NCBI GenBank assembly: GCA_002914845.1 | Contig: JXTC01000015.1 | Location: 694,816 to 758,815 of the forward strand | Source of the DNA: Trema orientale | Taxonomy: Eukaryota > Streptophyta > Magnoliopsida > Rosales > Cannabaceae | Direction of reading: 5' to 3' | DNA length: 64,000 bases | Shown: piece after piece, positions 1 through 13,349 of the stretch | Layout: each line of letters opens with the position of its first letter | Numbering within the stretch: the first letter of the stretch is position 1 | Program-made: the position numbers and the translations under genes | The notes under the pieces: model-generated | What the model saw: only the letters and a program-made list of their open reading frames with translations | Database searches by the model: none | Told to the model about the DNA's origin: nothing

Positions 1-1648
1 GGGGCAAATTGACATCCCTACCCAAGGGAATAACATAAAATGATTCATGACTTGTATCAAAACTATAACTCTCTTTTCGAAGAGACGCTCATTTTCAATT
101 TGATGATAGTTATTACGTTGTTAATAATAGAAAAGATGATGATTATATGGTATTGATGATTGTTCTAGAAGTTGATAACACAAATTACGTTTTTTATCCG
201 TGATCGGATGGTAGTACAGAGATTAAAGGTTTTACATTTGGAATTGTATTTTCTAAAAAGAATAATTTTTCCAGTAAAACTCAACTCTTGCATTATCAGT
301 GATAACGGTCCCCTTTTGAAAGTAGGGGGAAAACAAAAGCATCAAAATCATGGTTAATTTTGTTTTTAAAATAAAAGAATAGGAGTTTACTTCGATAACC
401 CATGTTCACAAACTGATTCTTTTTTTTAATTTTAGGGAATCAATGTTCATCTATATATTTCTTTTATTTTGTTTTATTTTTTGTTTTTTTGTTTTTTTTT
501 TTCTCTTTTTCTCTTTTCTCTTCTTGTTCATTATTGTATGTAGATGTTTCTAAGATAAGTAAATTAATAAAGACCTCACAATTTTGATCTGATGGCCAAA
601 AAAATACTCCTATATTAGGAGGAATTTTGTCTCTCTTACAGTAGAACTCTCCTGAAAGTTATATGTGATAAGTTAGTGTTAAAAAAATTCAACTTAAATG
701 AGTTGATCGTGCGCTGTCATGTACACTATTTATTCTATGCTGTTTTCGGATACAAACTAACATGACGAGGTTTAAATATATTTTTATTAGGATTGCTAGT
801 TTTGCCATCAGGTGATTAAACAAAACAAATATCATAAAAATATGATAAGTAAGAGGCTAAGATTTTGGGAAATAAAAGGAAATTTACACAATCAACCCTG
901 TCTTTTCACTTTCTTGCACCAAAAAAAAAAAAAAAAAAAAAAACTACAGAAAACTACAGTCCTCCAATCTCTAAATTTAGATTTTATGGATAAGTGGAAA
1001 AAAAAAGAGAGACTAAAGTATGACTTTTCTGCAATTTTAATCTCATTTTTTGGCTTTTGTAGATTTGTACATTATATGTACAAAATGGATGATTTGTGCT
1101 AACTATTTTAAGTTATTTTCAATACATTTTTTTGTGTTAGTCAGTAAAAATAAAATATTCTCAATGAAGATTATATGTTTAGTAAGAATTTATTAGTCAA
1201 TTTATATACAGAAGGTACGAATGTACAGAGATTTGAAATGCAGGAGTATAATTTTGCACAAGCCAAAATTTAAGGTTATATTTGTAGAAAGACTGTACTT
1301 CAGAATTTTTTTGCAGATAACCCTTATATTTTATTTCAATTTCACCTTGGTCAATGCAATTTAACAATATTAGTAAATGGAAATACCTCCATACATAATG
1401 ATTATCAAACCAATGTTAACCTAAAAAAAAATTACCGAGAGAGAGAAAATATTACTTGTGTAAGTAGCCAAAACTGATATAAGTAATCATAATTTATCTT
1501 ATTTTGTCACAGTTTCTTAGATTATATTTATTTAGTTGACTTTTCTTGTATTTATTAAGGGTAAATTTGTAATTTTATTAAGTAATTTTAACGTGTTTCA
1601 CTTATCATGAAAAATTTGAAAGAAAATGGAGAAAACATTGATTATGTT
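1..1648. other. AT-rich intergenic sequence, no gene seen
   Basis: No coding region, RNA gene or bounded repeat could be supported here. The stretch contains homopolymer runs (for example a long A run near 920-942) and T-rich tracts near 470-515. The short reading frames are low complexity and have no recognisable domain. Confidence 0.6.
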
Positions 1649-1807
1649 GGGTGTGTTTGGTATAGGATTCAAATCCTATTCTTCAAATCCAGAAACAGCT
1701 TTCATGTAGAAAGTTTGAAGGATAAAACATTTATCTTTCCAACTTTTTATATAAAAACTATTTTTGAATTTGTAGAATAGGATTCGAACCCTGTACCAAA
1801 CACACTC
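1649..1807. mobile_element. Small MITE with ~34-bp terminal inverted repeats
   Basis: The left end reads GGGTGTGTTTGGTATAGG and continues to TCCTATTCT. The reverse complement of the right end reads GAGTGTGTTTGGTACAGG and continues to the same TCCTATTCT. The ~34-bp arms differ at only about four or five positions and enclose ~90 bp of non-coding sequence. A TGTTTGGTA motif near the ends is common in plant PIF/Tourist and hAT-type MITEs. I could not settle the target-site duplication, so the superfamily is open. Confidence 0.7.
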
Positions 1808-3229
1808 ATAGTTTTTCCTAAAATAAATTACTATGTCCAAATTGCTACGTTGAAAGGAAATTACAAAAAAAAAGAAGAATTATCCTAATAATACTAAAAA
1901 TTGAAACAACATATGTCAATAAACAAATAAATAGATAGTATCTGATAAAGAGATTGATAAAAGAGTTGTTGTTATTTTATTGTAATAAGACGGTTTCACA
2001 TAAGTTACTAAAACATGTGGTGTTATATAGGAAGTTCTTTTTTTTTTTTTCTTTTTCGAAAAAAAAAAGGTTCCTTTTTCGGTAGACATACCGTGATATA
2101 CTGGGAACCTATCTAGCCTTTTATCTTTAGAAGCTAAATCAAATATAACACGGCGCCCTTGCATAGATTTTGGTAAGGCTCGAAACTTAAAGCGTTAGTA
2201 CCTTAGACACAAAGTAACTCTCTTATCCTCCCTTTTGAATAACGTTAGGCAACTATAGCTTTCTATCAAGAGGGGGAAAAAAATAAATAAGTCAGGCAGC
2301 TGTGTGTTGTCTTCATCTTAATTAGAATCCAATGACAATTTATTTCATATTAAATCCCGTTGTCTTATGTCTCTTGATTTATTTTAATACAATATCTCAT
2401 TTGGTGGCAATATTATATTGTATAACTTAGACAAAATACCATGTAGCCCTTTTACTTTTGTTAAGAGGAGTTTTTAACCTCCTCATATTTGAAATTTTGC
2501 TCACGTGCTCAATTTTTACATATGTACGTCAGTTTGCCTAAATTTTTACAAATATTATGTCACTTTATCCCGTTAACAAATGATATAACAAAAAATATCA
2601 TTCCAACTACCAAATATGGTCAGCACACGTATGGAAAAAAAAAAAAAAAAGTGCAAGCTAAAGTTCAAATATGGTCGGTAAAGGATTACTCTAAGCAAAA
2701 ATCAGGGCTCTGTGATACTTTGTTCTGTAACTTAATAGGACATTTTTGAAATAATACCGTCATTTGCATATTAGCTTATACGCACACAAAGGAAAAAAAA
2801 AATAATGTGCATTGTACTGCATTATTATCTTTTCATGCTATGTCTCCTCCTCACCATAAGTCCTCACTTTAACAAAATTTAATATAGTTTATACTGATGA
2901 GTGTCCAGAATTAGTGCTTCGACTAAACCCACAGACATGTGCACCATGCCGTCGGAGGTTCCATACACAGATTAGGTAAGTTGCTACTTGTTAGTTTTTA
3001 TACTATTAAGCACGACCGCATAGGATAATGCACCGAAAAGAATTCGAATCATCCATATAATTATGGGAGGTTATGACATGAGAAACCTTACTACATATGT
3101 AGTAGCAGCTTCTAATCTTTGATTGACATTTGGAGGATATTTAAAAAAAAAAAAAAAAAAAAAAAATCTTGTTAACTAATTTTATCATTAAAGTAACCAA
3201 ACTAAACGGTGAAACTCTCCAAAATAATA
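1808..3229. other. AT-rich intergenic sequence, no gene seen
   Basis: Nothing supportable as a gene. Long A or T runs occur near 2038-2050, 2637-2650 and 3141-3166. The reading frames across them are low-complexity artefacts. Confidence 0.55.
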
Positions 3230-3935
3230 CACCCCAAACTCGCATTTGCCAAAAAGGAAAAGGCCATGTGTCGCATTTTCAAAATATTCTACATAGATAT
3301 ATTTCCTCTGCCGACGATCTCAAAATCAGGTATTCTCGAAGGAGCAATAACAGCCCTACACGTGGTCGGTCACGATCAAAAACAAAAGTCGAAATCCACC
3401 ACACGCGTGTCCACGTCAAACATGTCACACGCAAATCCACCAGAAAGCAGGCCAGGCACTCGCCACTCTACCAGATCCACCACTCAAAAACCTTGCTGGG
3501 CCGGGCCCCACATTAGGCCGCATGCAGACGAATCCAAAGAAAGACGCCCCCCCTCTCCCAAAAAAAAGGGACACGCGGCGTCTAGTCTATGGAAGAGGTG
3601 GAAGCTAGGCCGCGGGGGTGAGAAGGTTTAAATGTGCCCCACAGAACAAATGTCGTTTTCGCTTCGGTCTGCTTCCAGGAGGTACATAAATATATGTGTA
3701 TTGGTAAATGGGGCGAGCGACGCGTCGTATTGGGCCCCAAGAGTGGGGAGATAGGACTTGGGAGTTTTGTTTGGATTGGCATTTTTTGATATTTGACAAC
3801 ACACGCTGTCCATCTCTCACCAATCACTTTTTTCTGGCTTATTCACACGTGTACAGTCACTCTCATGGGTCCCAGGTGCCCACGTGCCTGCCATGCCTTG
3901 TTGTCAGCTCCAACTTTAACATTTCTGATACATAA
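3230..3935. promoter_or_regulatory. GC-richer island with several ACGT-core (G-box/ABRE-like) motifs
   Basis: This stretch is distinctly more GC-rich than its surroundings. It carries ACACGTGG near 3359, CCACGTCA near 3411, CACACGTGTA near 3845 and CCCACGTGCC near 3879. ACGT-core motifs of this kind bind bZIP and bHLH factors in plant promoters. No start codon followed by a convincing protein lies on either side, so this may be a promoter left behind by a lost or displaced gene, or an unexpressed GC-rich patch. Regulatory function is inference from motif content only. Confidence 0.25.
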
Positions 3936-4798
3936 CGTTACTGATGGATTGTGAAGTGTGATGGGGGAGAATTTCAGGCTAAGAGTGTGAGTAGTAGTAG
4001 TATTAGTTGCAGCAATAAGGCAATTCATTAAGAAAAACAATAATAATAATAATAATTTTAATAATAATAAAGTAATAGGTGAAGATTTGCCATATGGCAC
4101 CATAAGTGAATTTGGAGCCCATATTGGGCCCATTGAGAAAGACAGCAGTCAGCATACGTAACAGTTAGATGGGCCATATCGTAAATGGCATTGGAAAGAG
4201 GACTATGTTGTGACTAGTGTTAACTACTCCTAAGTCCTACTATTCAATTAATGTCTTTTTCTTTCTTTTATCCAATATGTTAGTGCTATAGTCTATGACT
4301 TGAAAAGGGAAAAGGAAAAAGAAGACTCAAAAGCTTAGGCTGTACTCACAAAGTTGCGGCCTTTAGGAAAATTGCCGAGTTTTAAAATCGAGAAAAATAT
4401 ATATCCCTTTTTTTCTTTTTTTCCTCTCTCTGATTCGTTTATGTCCAAGTATATCAGTTAAAATATTTGGGTAGAAAACCACATAGATAATCAGTACATT
4501 GAGTTGATATATATTTCTATATGAACTATAATATTGCAACAGAAAATAAAAGAACTTGGAAAAAAAAATTGAACATTTTTTAGTAGCAGATATCCAAAAC
4601 GGACACCACCTCATTTCCCTGCGAAATTGAAAATTCCCCAAAGCCTTGAGTATTGTGACTCCAGGTCCAACTATGTCCAGATGGCATTGACTGCCAAGGG
4701 GATACTAATAGCAATAGGCCCAATAAGGTAAAGACTAGTAGCCCAATGAGAACCAAGTTTTTTTTGGGCTTCTTACAAAATTACAAGCCCAAAGTACT
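3936..4798. other. Intergenic sequence with an AAT-rich simple repeat
   Basis: A short (AAT)n tract lies near 4040-4070. Nothing else can be supported; the reading frames are short and not conserved in appearance. Confidence 0.5.
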
Positions 4799-5165
4799 AA
4801 AAATTGAAAAACCCCGGATGGGCTGAGTTTTTTGAAAAATCCCAGATTAATTTAAAAACATCACTTTTTAAAAGTTTTTTTAGACAAATAACACTTGTAA
4901 TAAATATTTATAAAAATACAACTTTTTTTCAAAATTGATATTTTCAATAATACTCGAAGTAATCAGTTGGGTTACTTAGGGTAACCAATCTAGTTATTTG
5001 AATAACCGATCAAGTTACCTGAGATAACTTGATTAGTTACTTCAAGTATCCTATGAATTAATAAAAAGTTGTATTTTTCTAAATACTTTTAAAAATAGTA
5101 TTTCTCTAATTAAAATCTCGAATTTTTGAAAATAATTTCAAAATCCAGGATTTTTCAATTTTTTT
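4799..5165. mobile_element. Foldback-type MITE with long inverted arms
   Basis: The left arm starts AAAAATTGAAAAACCCCGGA. The reverse complement of the right end reads AAAAATTGAAAAATCCTGGA, and the arms stay alignable inward for well over 100 bp through the shared AAAATACAACTTTTT near 4913 and 5063. The centre (about 4950-5050) is a run of degenerate GGTTAC/AGTTAC repeats in both orientations. There is no coding sequence. The long arms suggest a foldback or MULE-derived MITE. No target duplication was settled. Confidence 0.55.
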
Positions 5166-5227
5166 AAAAAATTACCGTAAAAAATCAAATTTCCTTTTTT
5201 TTCCCTCCTTTTTTTATTTGTTTGATA

Positions 5228-5870
5228 AGAATCGAGCTATCAACAGGGTCAAGTCAACCTATTAGCACGGCAGCACGACCTAAGTATTCCACGACACAAT
5301 ACGGCTTAAGCATGGCACTATACGCCAAAATGTAGATCGTGCCAAGTACGGTCCAGTTACGTGGGTCGTGTCATACTCATAATTTAAGCACAATGGGATG
5401 AGCACAATATGGTACGTCACGACACGATAGGTTAGCATGTTACACATAAATTATTGTACATTCTTTTTCTAATATACTAGTATAAACCTAATTGGGAGAC
5501 AATCTATAATCAATGGTTTGCAATATTTCATAATTTTTTGTTATTTTTTGGTGTTAAAAGATTTTATCTTTAATTTATTATGTTAATTTTTGTTCTTTGT
5601 ATACATTTGAAATATTTGAGAAATTTTTTTTTATAAAATAGTGCAAAAATTAATAAAATTTAACGATTAAATAGGCCAATTTTGGCCTAAATGGAGTGGC
5701 ACGTCTAGGAACATATAACAAGGCACAACATGAAGCACGAAATGGCCCGACATGTTTCAGAATGGGTCGTGTCAGGCCAGTGATTTTAAATTTTGGGTAC
5801 GACACGATATGACATTACGACATGAAAGCACGTTTGCACCCAATTTAAATGAGCTTTGACAGCTTTAGGT
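5228..5870. repeat. Dispersed repeat rich in CACGACACGAT-like motifs
   Basis: Motifs such as CACGACACGAT, GGGTCGTGTCA and TACGACACGATATGAC recur in both orientations on each side of an AT-rich middle. The outer parts are partly inverted: GGGTCGTGTCA near 5343 and 5764, with the CACGACACGAT forms near 5417 and 5800. This has the look of a nonautonomous DNA transposon, but the ends were not resolved. Confidence 0.4.
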
Positions 5871-5933
5871 AAGAATAATGGGATTGGCTGGCTCTTACCC
5901 ATTTTGTTCGAATAGTGGTACCTATGAGGTATT

Positions 5934-5980
5934 TCTATAGATAGCACAAGCCTTGTAACCCGTGCATTTGCTACGGGTTA
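5934..5980 (+). mobile_element. Possible Helitron 5' end
   Basis: A TCTATAGATAGCAC start is followed by a near-palindrome AACCCGTGCATTTGCTACGGGTT at about 5957-5979. Plant Helitrons commonly begin with TCTATA- or TCTACT-like sequence followed by a CCCGTGC...CACGGG palindrome. No 3' end with a hairpin and CTRR was found, so only the left edge is suggested. It could be a chance palindrome. Confidence 0.25.
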
Positions 5981-7813
5981 AGTATGGGGTATTTATAAAT
6001 AATTATATATACGATATTTTTTATATTATTTATAATAGGTAATAATTTTTTACAATAACATAATATTTGTTTAAAACATGAAAAGATATTGTGTCACGTA
6101 TCAAACGTACTTTGGTAATATCAATATTATCTTTATAACTTTCCTATATTTGCAATATTGTTTGGTATTTTTTTTCAATAAAAATTCTATATTCTACATA
6201 TATGCTATGGGAATTAAACTAATCATACTTTCATTTTATTACTCAAAATTATTGCAATTGGAAAAAAAAATAAGAATAAAAATATTATCCAAATAAATAA
6301 GATATTACATCACATATATAATAAATTCGAATATATAATAGGAAAAAAATTAATCTAATAATCTCACAACAATATAATAATTTTACAACAGTGGTAATTA
6401 GAATCTATTTTGTTTCTTCTCTTCTCTTCTTTCATACTAAAGCCTTCATCTTCCTCTTTGTCAATCAAGGTAGTAAAATTATTCACCAACAATTATATAT
6501 ATATCTAATTTTTTGCATCTATTATAATTATTTAATAATATCTAGATATATATAATTGAGTTAATACATAAATACATAGAATATTTGGCTCAGATATATA
6601 ACAGTATTATCAATATATAGTAAGTTTATAAGATAATCTATTTTCAAGTGTTTATCCAACTACCTAAGAAATGATTTTATGCTTATGCAAGAAAATATAT
6701 TTCTAGCAATTAGATAAACACGAAAAAGATTATCAATATAATAGAAAACTTACCATATATATTATACCAATTAAGTAACAATAAAAGGATCATAAGAGTA
6801 TTAGCCTAAGACTGCCCAAAAACTACTAGGTGAATAATGACTAGAACAAAGAAAAATTAATATAAAGACCAAAACAATTTTGAAAAATAAGGTTGAAAAA
6901 GAATGATCAGACATGATTTAAAACAAATCAAAAGAAAGATTGAATTTGAAAGAATTTCAAGACTAAAATTCAAATAAAATTATTAAAGAAGCTCCAACCC
7001 AACAACCAACTAAAAAAAAAAAGACTGACTTTTAGAGAATTTCTAGACTAAAATCCAAATAAAATTACTAAAGAAGCTCTAACATGACAACCAACTCCCA
7101 CAATACCCTAAAAACAAATACTGTAAAACCACTCTTTAATAGCAAACTAAGTTTACTATATAATAACAAACACCATTAAACACAACAATCTTTGGGTAGT
7201 TAGCGTAACGTTGAATGAAAGAAGTTAAAAAAAGAAGTAACAGAATTAAGGGAAAAAGAAGAAAAAGAAAAAGGCATAGAAAACGATTCAATAATAAGGC
7301 AAAGAAAAGAAAGATATCAAATAGAGAGGTAACAGAAGAAACACAACCACCTTTCACGATATCCAATCCAAAAACAAAGATACAAATACTTATAAATAAT
7401 AAATGCAACACAAACAATGTATATTAATGAAGGACAAAATAAAATACAACCAAATTTAAGTATAACGGAATTTGAAGAAATATTCCAGCAATTCATAATA
7501 TCAAGTACAACAACAATGAAATAAATGTATCAATAGTATATCATTAATATAGAGAATAGACATTAATTAATAACAGAATAAAATACAATTATAATTTGAA
7601 GAAGGAAAACATAAATGAAGACAGAGAACGAAACATAATAAATATATGTAATACCTGAAATGCTTTGCAAAAACACAACAACAACCCTTGCAATCAATTC
7701 TCAACAAAATACAGATTGTAAATAGAGCACAAAAAAGGGTAAAAACACAGTGGATGTAGTAAAAGAAGGTAACAATGATTTCAATAAGCTATAGGCAGAG
7801 AGGATGATAAAGG
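5981..7813. other. Very AT-rich sequence without genes, left flank of the LTR element
   Basis: Long A-rich and T-rich stretches, with no domain in any frame. The sequence resumes in similar A-rich style at 16504 after the LTR element, so 5981-7813 and 16504-17729 were probably one continuous, possibly transposon-derived, region before the insertion. Confidence 0.45.
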
Positions 7814-9506
7814 TGCTAGCCAAGATTGACTACCCAAGAGGGGGATGAATTGGGTTTTAAAACTTTTTAAGAAACTTTTTAACTACGTAAAACTATATTC
7901 CACTATTTTGAAACTTATAAGCTAAATAAACAATAAAACCAAACATATAACAATAATGACAAGTAAATTAAGCACACTAAATATTAAACACTTAATCAAA
8001 TAGCTTGCAATAAAGTAAAGAGTGTAAGGATAGAAAAAATACAAATCCAGTTTTTACGAGGTTCGACAAATACGACGGTTAGACTATGTCTCCGGTCCTA
8101 GGCAACTTGCTTTGAGCTTTTACTATCGGATCAAGATTGTGGGCTTGACCGACCCTTTTACAAATGGAGTAAATTTTTCTTAGGCTCACCTACGCCTTTA
8201 CAATATTCTCAACTCCGGCTCTATCACGCCTAACCTCGGATTGTTTAGATTCTGATGCCAATCTTATCTATACTGGGTTGTTTAGACAGTGGTGCCAACC
8301 TTACCAACTCACGGGTTGTTTAGACTCTGGTGACAACCTCACTTAAATTGGGTTGTTTAGACTCCGGTGGCAACCTCACCTATGCACGGGTTGTTTATAA
8401 CTCCGGTGGCAACCTCACCTCACATTCAATAGTTTTTCAAGAAACAAGAGTGAACTCTTCTCAAAAACCTCACAACGTAATGAATACAATTTTGGCTTAT
8501 GAGATTTGAGAACAATGCACAATGAATGCTCTATGATTGGCTCAATATGATTTGAAAGTTAATTCAATCTAAGAATAGACTTTTGTACTTTGAAAGTAGT
8601 TGGATAATAATTTAAGTTCATGCAAAATCTTTTTCAAGTCTTAAAATAATTTCTATTTATAAGCTTGTATCAAAACTAGCCCTTTATAACAGTTGGACAC
8701 ACTTTATGCTATTACCAAAAGTGAGTTTTTGGTAGAGCGAAAATACTAGCTATTGATAGTGCTTTTGCAATGGTCAAATTTCAATGGATATATTTTTTTC
8801 GCTGCCATTTTCGATAGACTAAAAATTCTGCTTATTTTGGCTATTTCAGCATTTGGCCATTTTTCAGATTTTGACAACTTTTGGTTTTTTTCAAAAACTG
8901 ACTTCCAAACTTGTTTTAAACACTTTAAAAACATTCTATTTGAAAAGAATATTTTGGCTATTGCAAACTTGTTTTAGTTTCACAAAGATATTTAACAATA
9001 ATTTAGAAAGTATTCATATTAAAATAAATTCTAGTTTGCAAATAGAAAATCTCTTTTTAGCCTAAATCAAATAGTCATGATTTCAAATATATTTGTAACT
9101 TAAGAAATCATGTTTTAAAGAATATTTTGTCCATTCAAAATCATTATTTTTTATTTTCAAACTTCTATAATAAAATAATCATTTTAAGCTTAAGATAGTT
9201 TGAAAACTCTTTTGAAATCATGAGCCAATGCAAAGAAAGTTTATGTGCAATGAACTAAATCAAATGTAAAACTAAATATGAAATATACCCTATCTAAGCA
9301 TGGTCTTGTATCTTGATTGTCCATCTTTAAGCTTGATTCTAATAAGTCCAATATGCATCCATCTTCAAGCTTGCTTCCTTGATCAACTTGAGTTAGAACT
9401 TTAAAACTATTTCATTATACACTCAAGTTAAATCATTAGTACTAAATCAAATGTTTGTTATCTTCAAAATAAGGGTGAGTAATATTGAAATCTTAATTTC
9501 TCAACA
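7814..9506 (-). repeat. 3' LTR (in element orientation) of the gag-only element
   Basis: It matches 14810-16503 along its whole length and has TG...CA ends. It contains a cluster of ~45-bp degenerate units around 8225-8430 built on GGGTTGTTTAGACTCCGGTG plus CAACCTCACC, present in about five copies, with the same array in the other LTR. Confidence 0.85.
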
Positions 9507-12500
9507 ATCTTCCCATTTTTAATGATAACAAACATTGATTTATGAGATGAATGAAAATATGCAGTAAGGATATGAAAATATAAAATTTGACAAGTTTAAA
9601 TTAATTTTTACCATATTTTGAGCTCAATCTTAAAATATGCTTGAGAAAGTAAAATGGACTTACTCCTCCTTTTAACTTAATTAAGCATCATAAGTATGTT
9701 ATAAGAAAATTAAAAGTGTATATTAAAAAAAGTTCTCTCCCCTTAAAATATGCACACTCCTAAATAAATCTTTTTCTTTCTATATTCATAAATATTCATA
9801 AATCAATATTATTCTCCTCCTTTTTGATATCATTAAAAATATAAAAACAAATTTCAAACTAGATATCTCATACAAACTAATCTATCCCTTTGAAATAAGA
9901 TTCTCCCCACATTAATTCACTATATTACTCTCTCTATTTGAATTCATGACAAAAATATATGAAAGAGTAACACACAAACAATTTTCTCCCATGTGAAAGA
10001 TAGTATGACAAATTAAACAATAAGGATATATGGAGGAATCAAGAATTGAACTATCTTAAAAATAAGAATAACAATATCAAACAAAAGATTGAACAATAAT
10101 ATGATGCCAAAGTGAAAACAAAAGCATTCTTTTTAAATTTTGGCAAAACTTCTTCTATTAATAATAAGTATGATAATTATAGCATATTCAAAATAGAGAA
10201 GTTGCATCTAATCAAGATCATAAAAGCTCTACATCTTAATATTTCACTTATTGAAAATATATTCCTCCAAGTATAATCATCACAGAATATAGGAGAAATT
10301 CAAATCATCAAAGCACCTTAGTGAAATAATTTCTTTTTCATTATTTCTATCTAACTATAAAAAACATATCAAAATTTATGGACAATGATAATGACAAATC
10401 TAGCACAAGCAAATTATAAACATGCTCCCTCTTAATATATGAATTATGATCAAAATGTCAATAACCAATGTAAGAAAAGATCAATCATATATGAGAGATA
10501 TCAATTATTGATACCAATTATTTATGGATACAAATTTTTTTGAAAAAATTTACTAATATTTTAAATCAATGCACTTTCTTCTCCTCTTTTTAATATCATC
10601 AAAAAGTTGCATAAATATGAATGATAAGATTGATACCAATTAACAAATACAAAGTGAAAACATGAATAAGTAACCAATAAGAAGTATCCAATCCAAAAAT
10701 AACATATTATCTAAGTTTAAACAATCATAAGAGATAGATGTTCAAAAAAGATGAAGCATAACAAAGCATGTCTTGAAAGCTAATGAGAACCTTATATGAT
10801 ATTCTTTAAAAAAAAAATTGTTCTCATAATGACATAGGATAAAAACAATTATATGACATATTCAAAATGATAAAGTTACGAAGTATAGACATTAAATTCA
10901 AATAACATGTCATTTTGAGTTCAAATACATCACCAATATAGATAAAATAATTCAATTAACTATGCATAATATTTGTCATGTTAAAACTGTCAAGCATTTT
11001 TCACAAATATAAGAGTTTAAGTAATATGCATTGTGTAATCCATTTGAATCACATATGAGTAATTAATATGTTAGTCAAAATTAAGCTCATAAATAAAAAT
11101 TCAAATAAGACTTGAAGAAATGACAGAAAATGATTTAAAAACCACTAAAAATTGCTTAAATATACGGCCTACTGGGAGTTTTCGGTAGACCCAAAATAGC
11201 TTTTCGGTATGCCGAAAGTTGCAAAAAATATTTAATTTCCATGCTACTTTTTCGGTAGACCGGTGAAATTTTTGATCTGCCGAAAATACCTGTTTTGCAG
11301 TATTTCGAAAAGTTTTGTTTAAAAAATGAGAGAAACGATTAAATCAAAAACTAAAAGATTAAAAAATCATCATTTTGATAAGCATAAAATCATTTTTGAA
11401 GGTTTGAGCAAAACAAAGAAAATTTAAATAAAATACTCAAGACAATTCATCATAATTAACCATACCAAATTTTCTTTGTTTAGGTATCTTCATAGGCTTT
11501 AAGTGCTTGAGCAAACATTTTTAAGAAGACATATTTTGATTAATCAGTGAAGATTCCATCCTTCCAAAAGCTCTTTATCTTCTTTGTGTTGAGGTTAGAC
11601 TTAATTATCATCTTTTGATTTGTCCTTAATCTTTAATCATTCAAGCTTAATACCATGCCTACAACAATATTATCTATGCTTTTCTCCTTGAAGGATTCAT
11701 TAGTTTTATCAAATATTACATGCATAGATTCATTTACTACCTAGTTCTTTTGTTGAAAAACTCTCTTTATGCATTACTAGTAGTAGAGTAACTAGAAAAA
11801 TTCCAACATTGAATTTGGAAACAAAATTTTCAAGTTGTCTTTGGTATTTAAAAATAAGTATTTGTGTCCAAAGACTCTAAAAATATCCAATATTGGGTTT
11901 TTGATCATTTCAAAATTCACAATGTTATTTTGTTCAAAATAAGTTTGATCAAAACCCGATTTAAAACATAACAATTGATGTTGATGACTTTGACCTAAAA
12001 GTATTTAAGTAAAATATTTGCATTCGACATGGTCAAGGCCATTTTGAAACCAGTAAAGAAAATCATGTAAATTTTTTTTTTATAAAAACACATATCAGCC
12101 ATCTCAAGGGCATAAAAATATTAACTTATTTTCCAAAGTAATATGCATTATAAATCTCATCATTTCCAAAAGAATTAGACTAGGTAAAACATAATAAGAT
12201 TCTTTTAGTAAAGATTTGAAATTGTAACCATATTAATGTGTCTAAGTTTTCTATGCTATAATCAGTAAATATTTTCTTTTAAAGCAAAAAAAAAAATGGT
12301 TAACTTGAAAACTTTTCATAATAATAATTTTTTTTGATCAAAAGATATAATCTCATTTGTTCAAATTTTCAAAATAAAGCTCAATAATTCTAATCACATA
12401 GTTGACAAAAATAAAGCAAATTATATTTCTAGCAAGACATTCTCAAAGTGATATTTTTCTAAATCAGTCCAGGATTTTTCAAAAAATTTAGCCATCTAGA

Positions 12501-13349
12501 ATTTTTCAGTATTTGGTACTTTGGACCTGAAATTTTGTAAAAAGTCCCAAAAAATCTATCAGATACATCAGTTAATTAGAATCACAACATAAGCTGAGTA
12601 CTAAAATGAATATCTAAAAGTACTAAATTTTAATTTTGATTTAAGATTAATATGTTAAAAGTAACCGGTTTGGATACAATATATCCAATCTAGTAATTAG
12701 AAAAAAATCTACTTACAAAAATAATGAAAAAGAAAATAATCAACAAAATTAATAGAAGGAAAATAATCAACAAAATTTTAAAAAAATAATTAGGAGCAAA
12801 CAAAAGTCTTAAAAATAGGCGAAAAACATATGCATAGTATTAAAAAAACTTAAAAAGAAAAAAAACAAAAAAAAAAACCTATCACAAAATTGTTCTAGAA
12901 AAAATCTATCTTAATAAATTAATTTTATCCAATAAAATTTAATTAAAAAATAAAGGCCGTGGCTATTGTAGGGCCGCTCGTGGTAGGAGCTTCCGTGCGG
13001 CCTTAACTCTTTACTGTTCTATCTAAAATATGGGTAATTAAAGTGTTGGGCTCATTAATACAAATACACCTTATCACATAAGAAATACTCCTCTTTATTC
13101 GGCTGCTCTATGCCTTCTCGGTTACATTTATTCTCAATTATCTTCTTCCTAAAACTCTCTCTTCTAATCTGAAGCTAAGCTATATATTATTTTGGTTTCT
13201 TTACTACTTATGCCAATAATCTTGATTTTTATGTTGTTTCTAAAAATGAAATATCCACTATTATTTTTTTGTGAAAGTTGATAGCTTGGTAAAGTCATTA
13301 GTTTTGTTCTTAGAATAACCACTTTCTTTCTTGTACCTACAATAAAGAT

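Noticed and set aside
812-1102. Open frame of 96 codons
   Set aside because: It runs through a long A tract giving polylysine. No domain, no splice context.
3209-3631. Open frame of 140 codons in the GC-rich island
   Set aside because: Overlapping frames of similar length exist on both strands because the stretch is GC-rich. The translation is basic and low complexity with no family resemblance.
8225-8430. Regularly spaced repeats as a CRISPR-like array
   Set aside because: Units are degenerate, lack unique spacers, lie inside a plant LTR and occur in both LTR copies.
12955-13050. GGCCGTGGCTATTGTAGGGCC resembling the MULE end at 30391
   Set aside because: Only one end is visible within the LTR element interior and no inverted partner was found, so an element cannot be supported.
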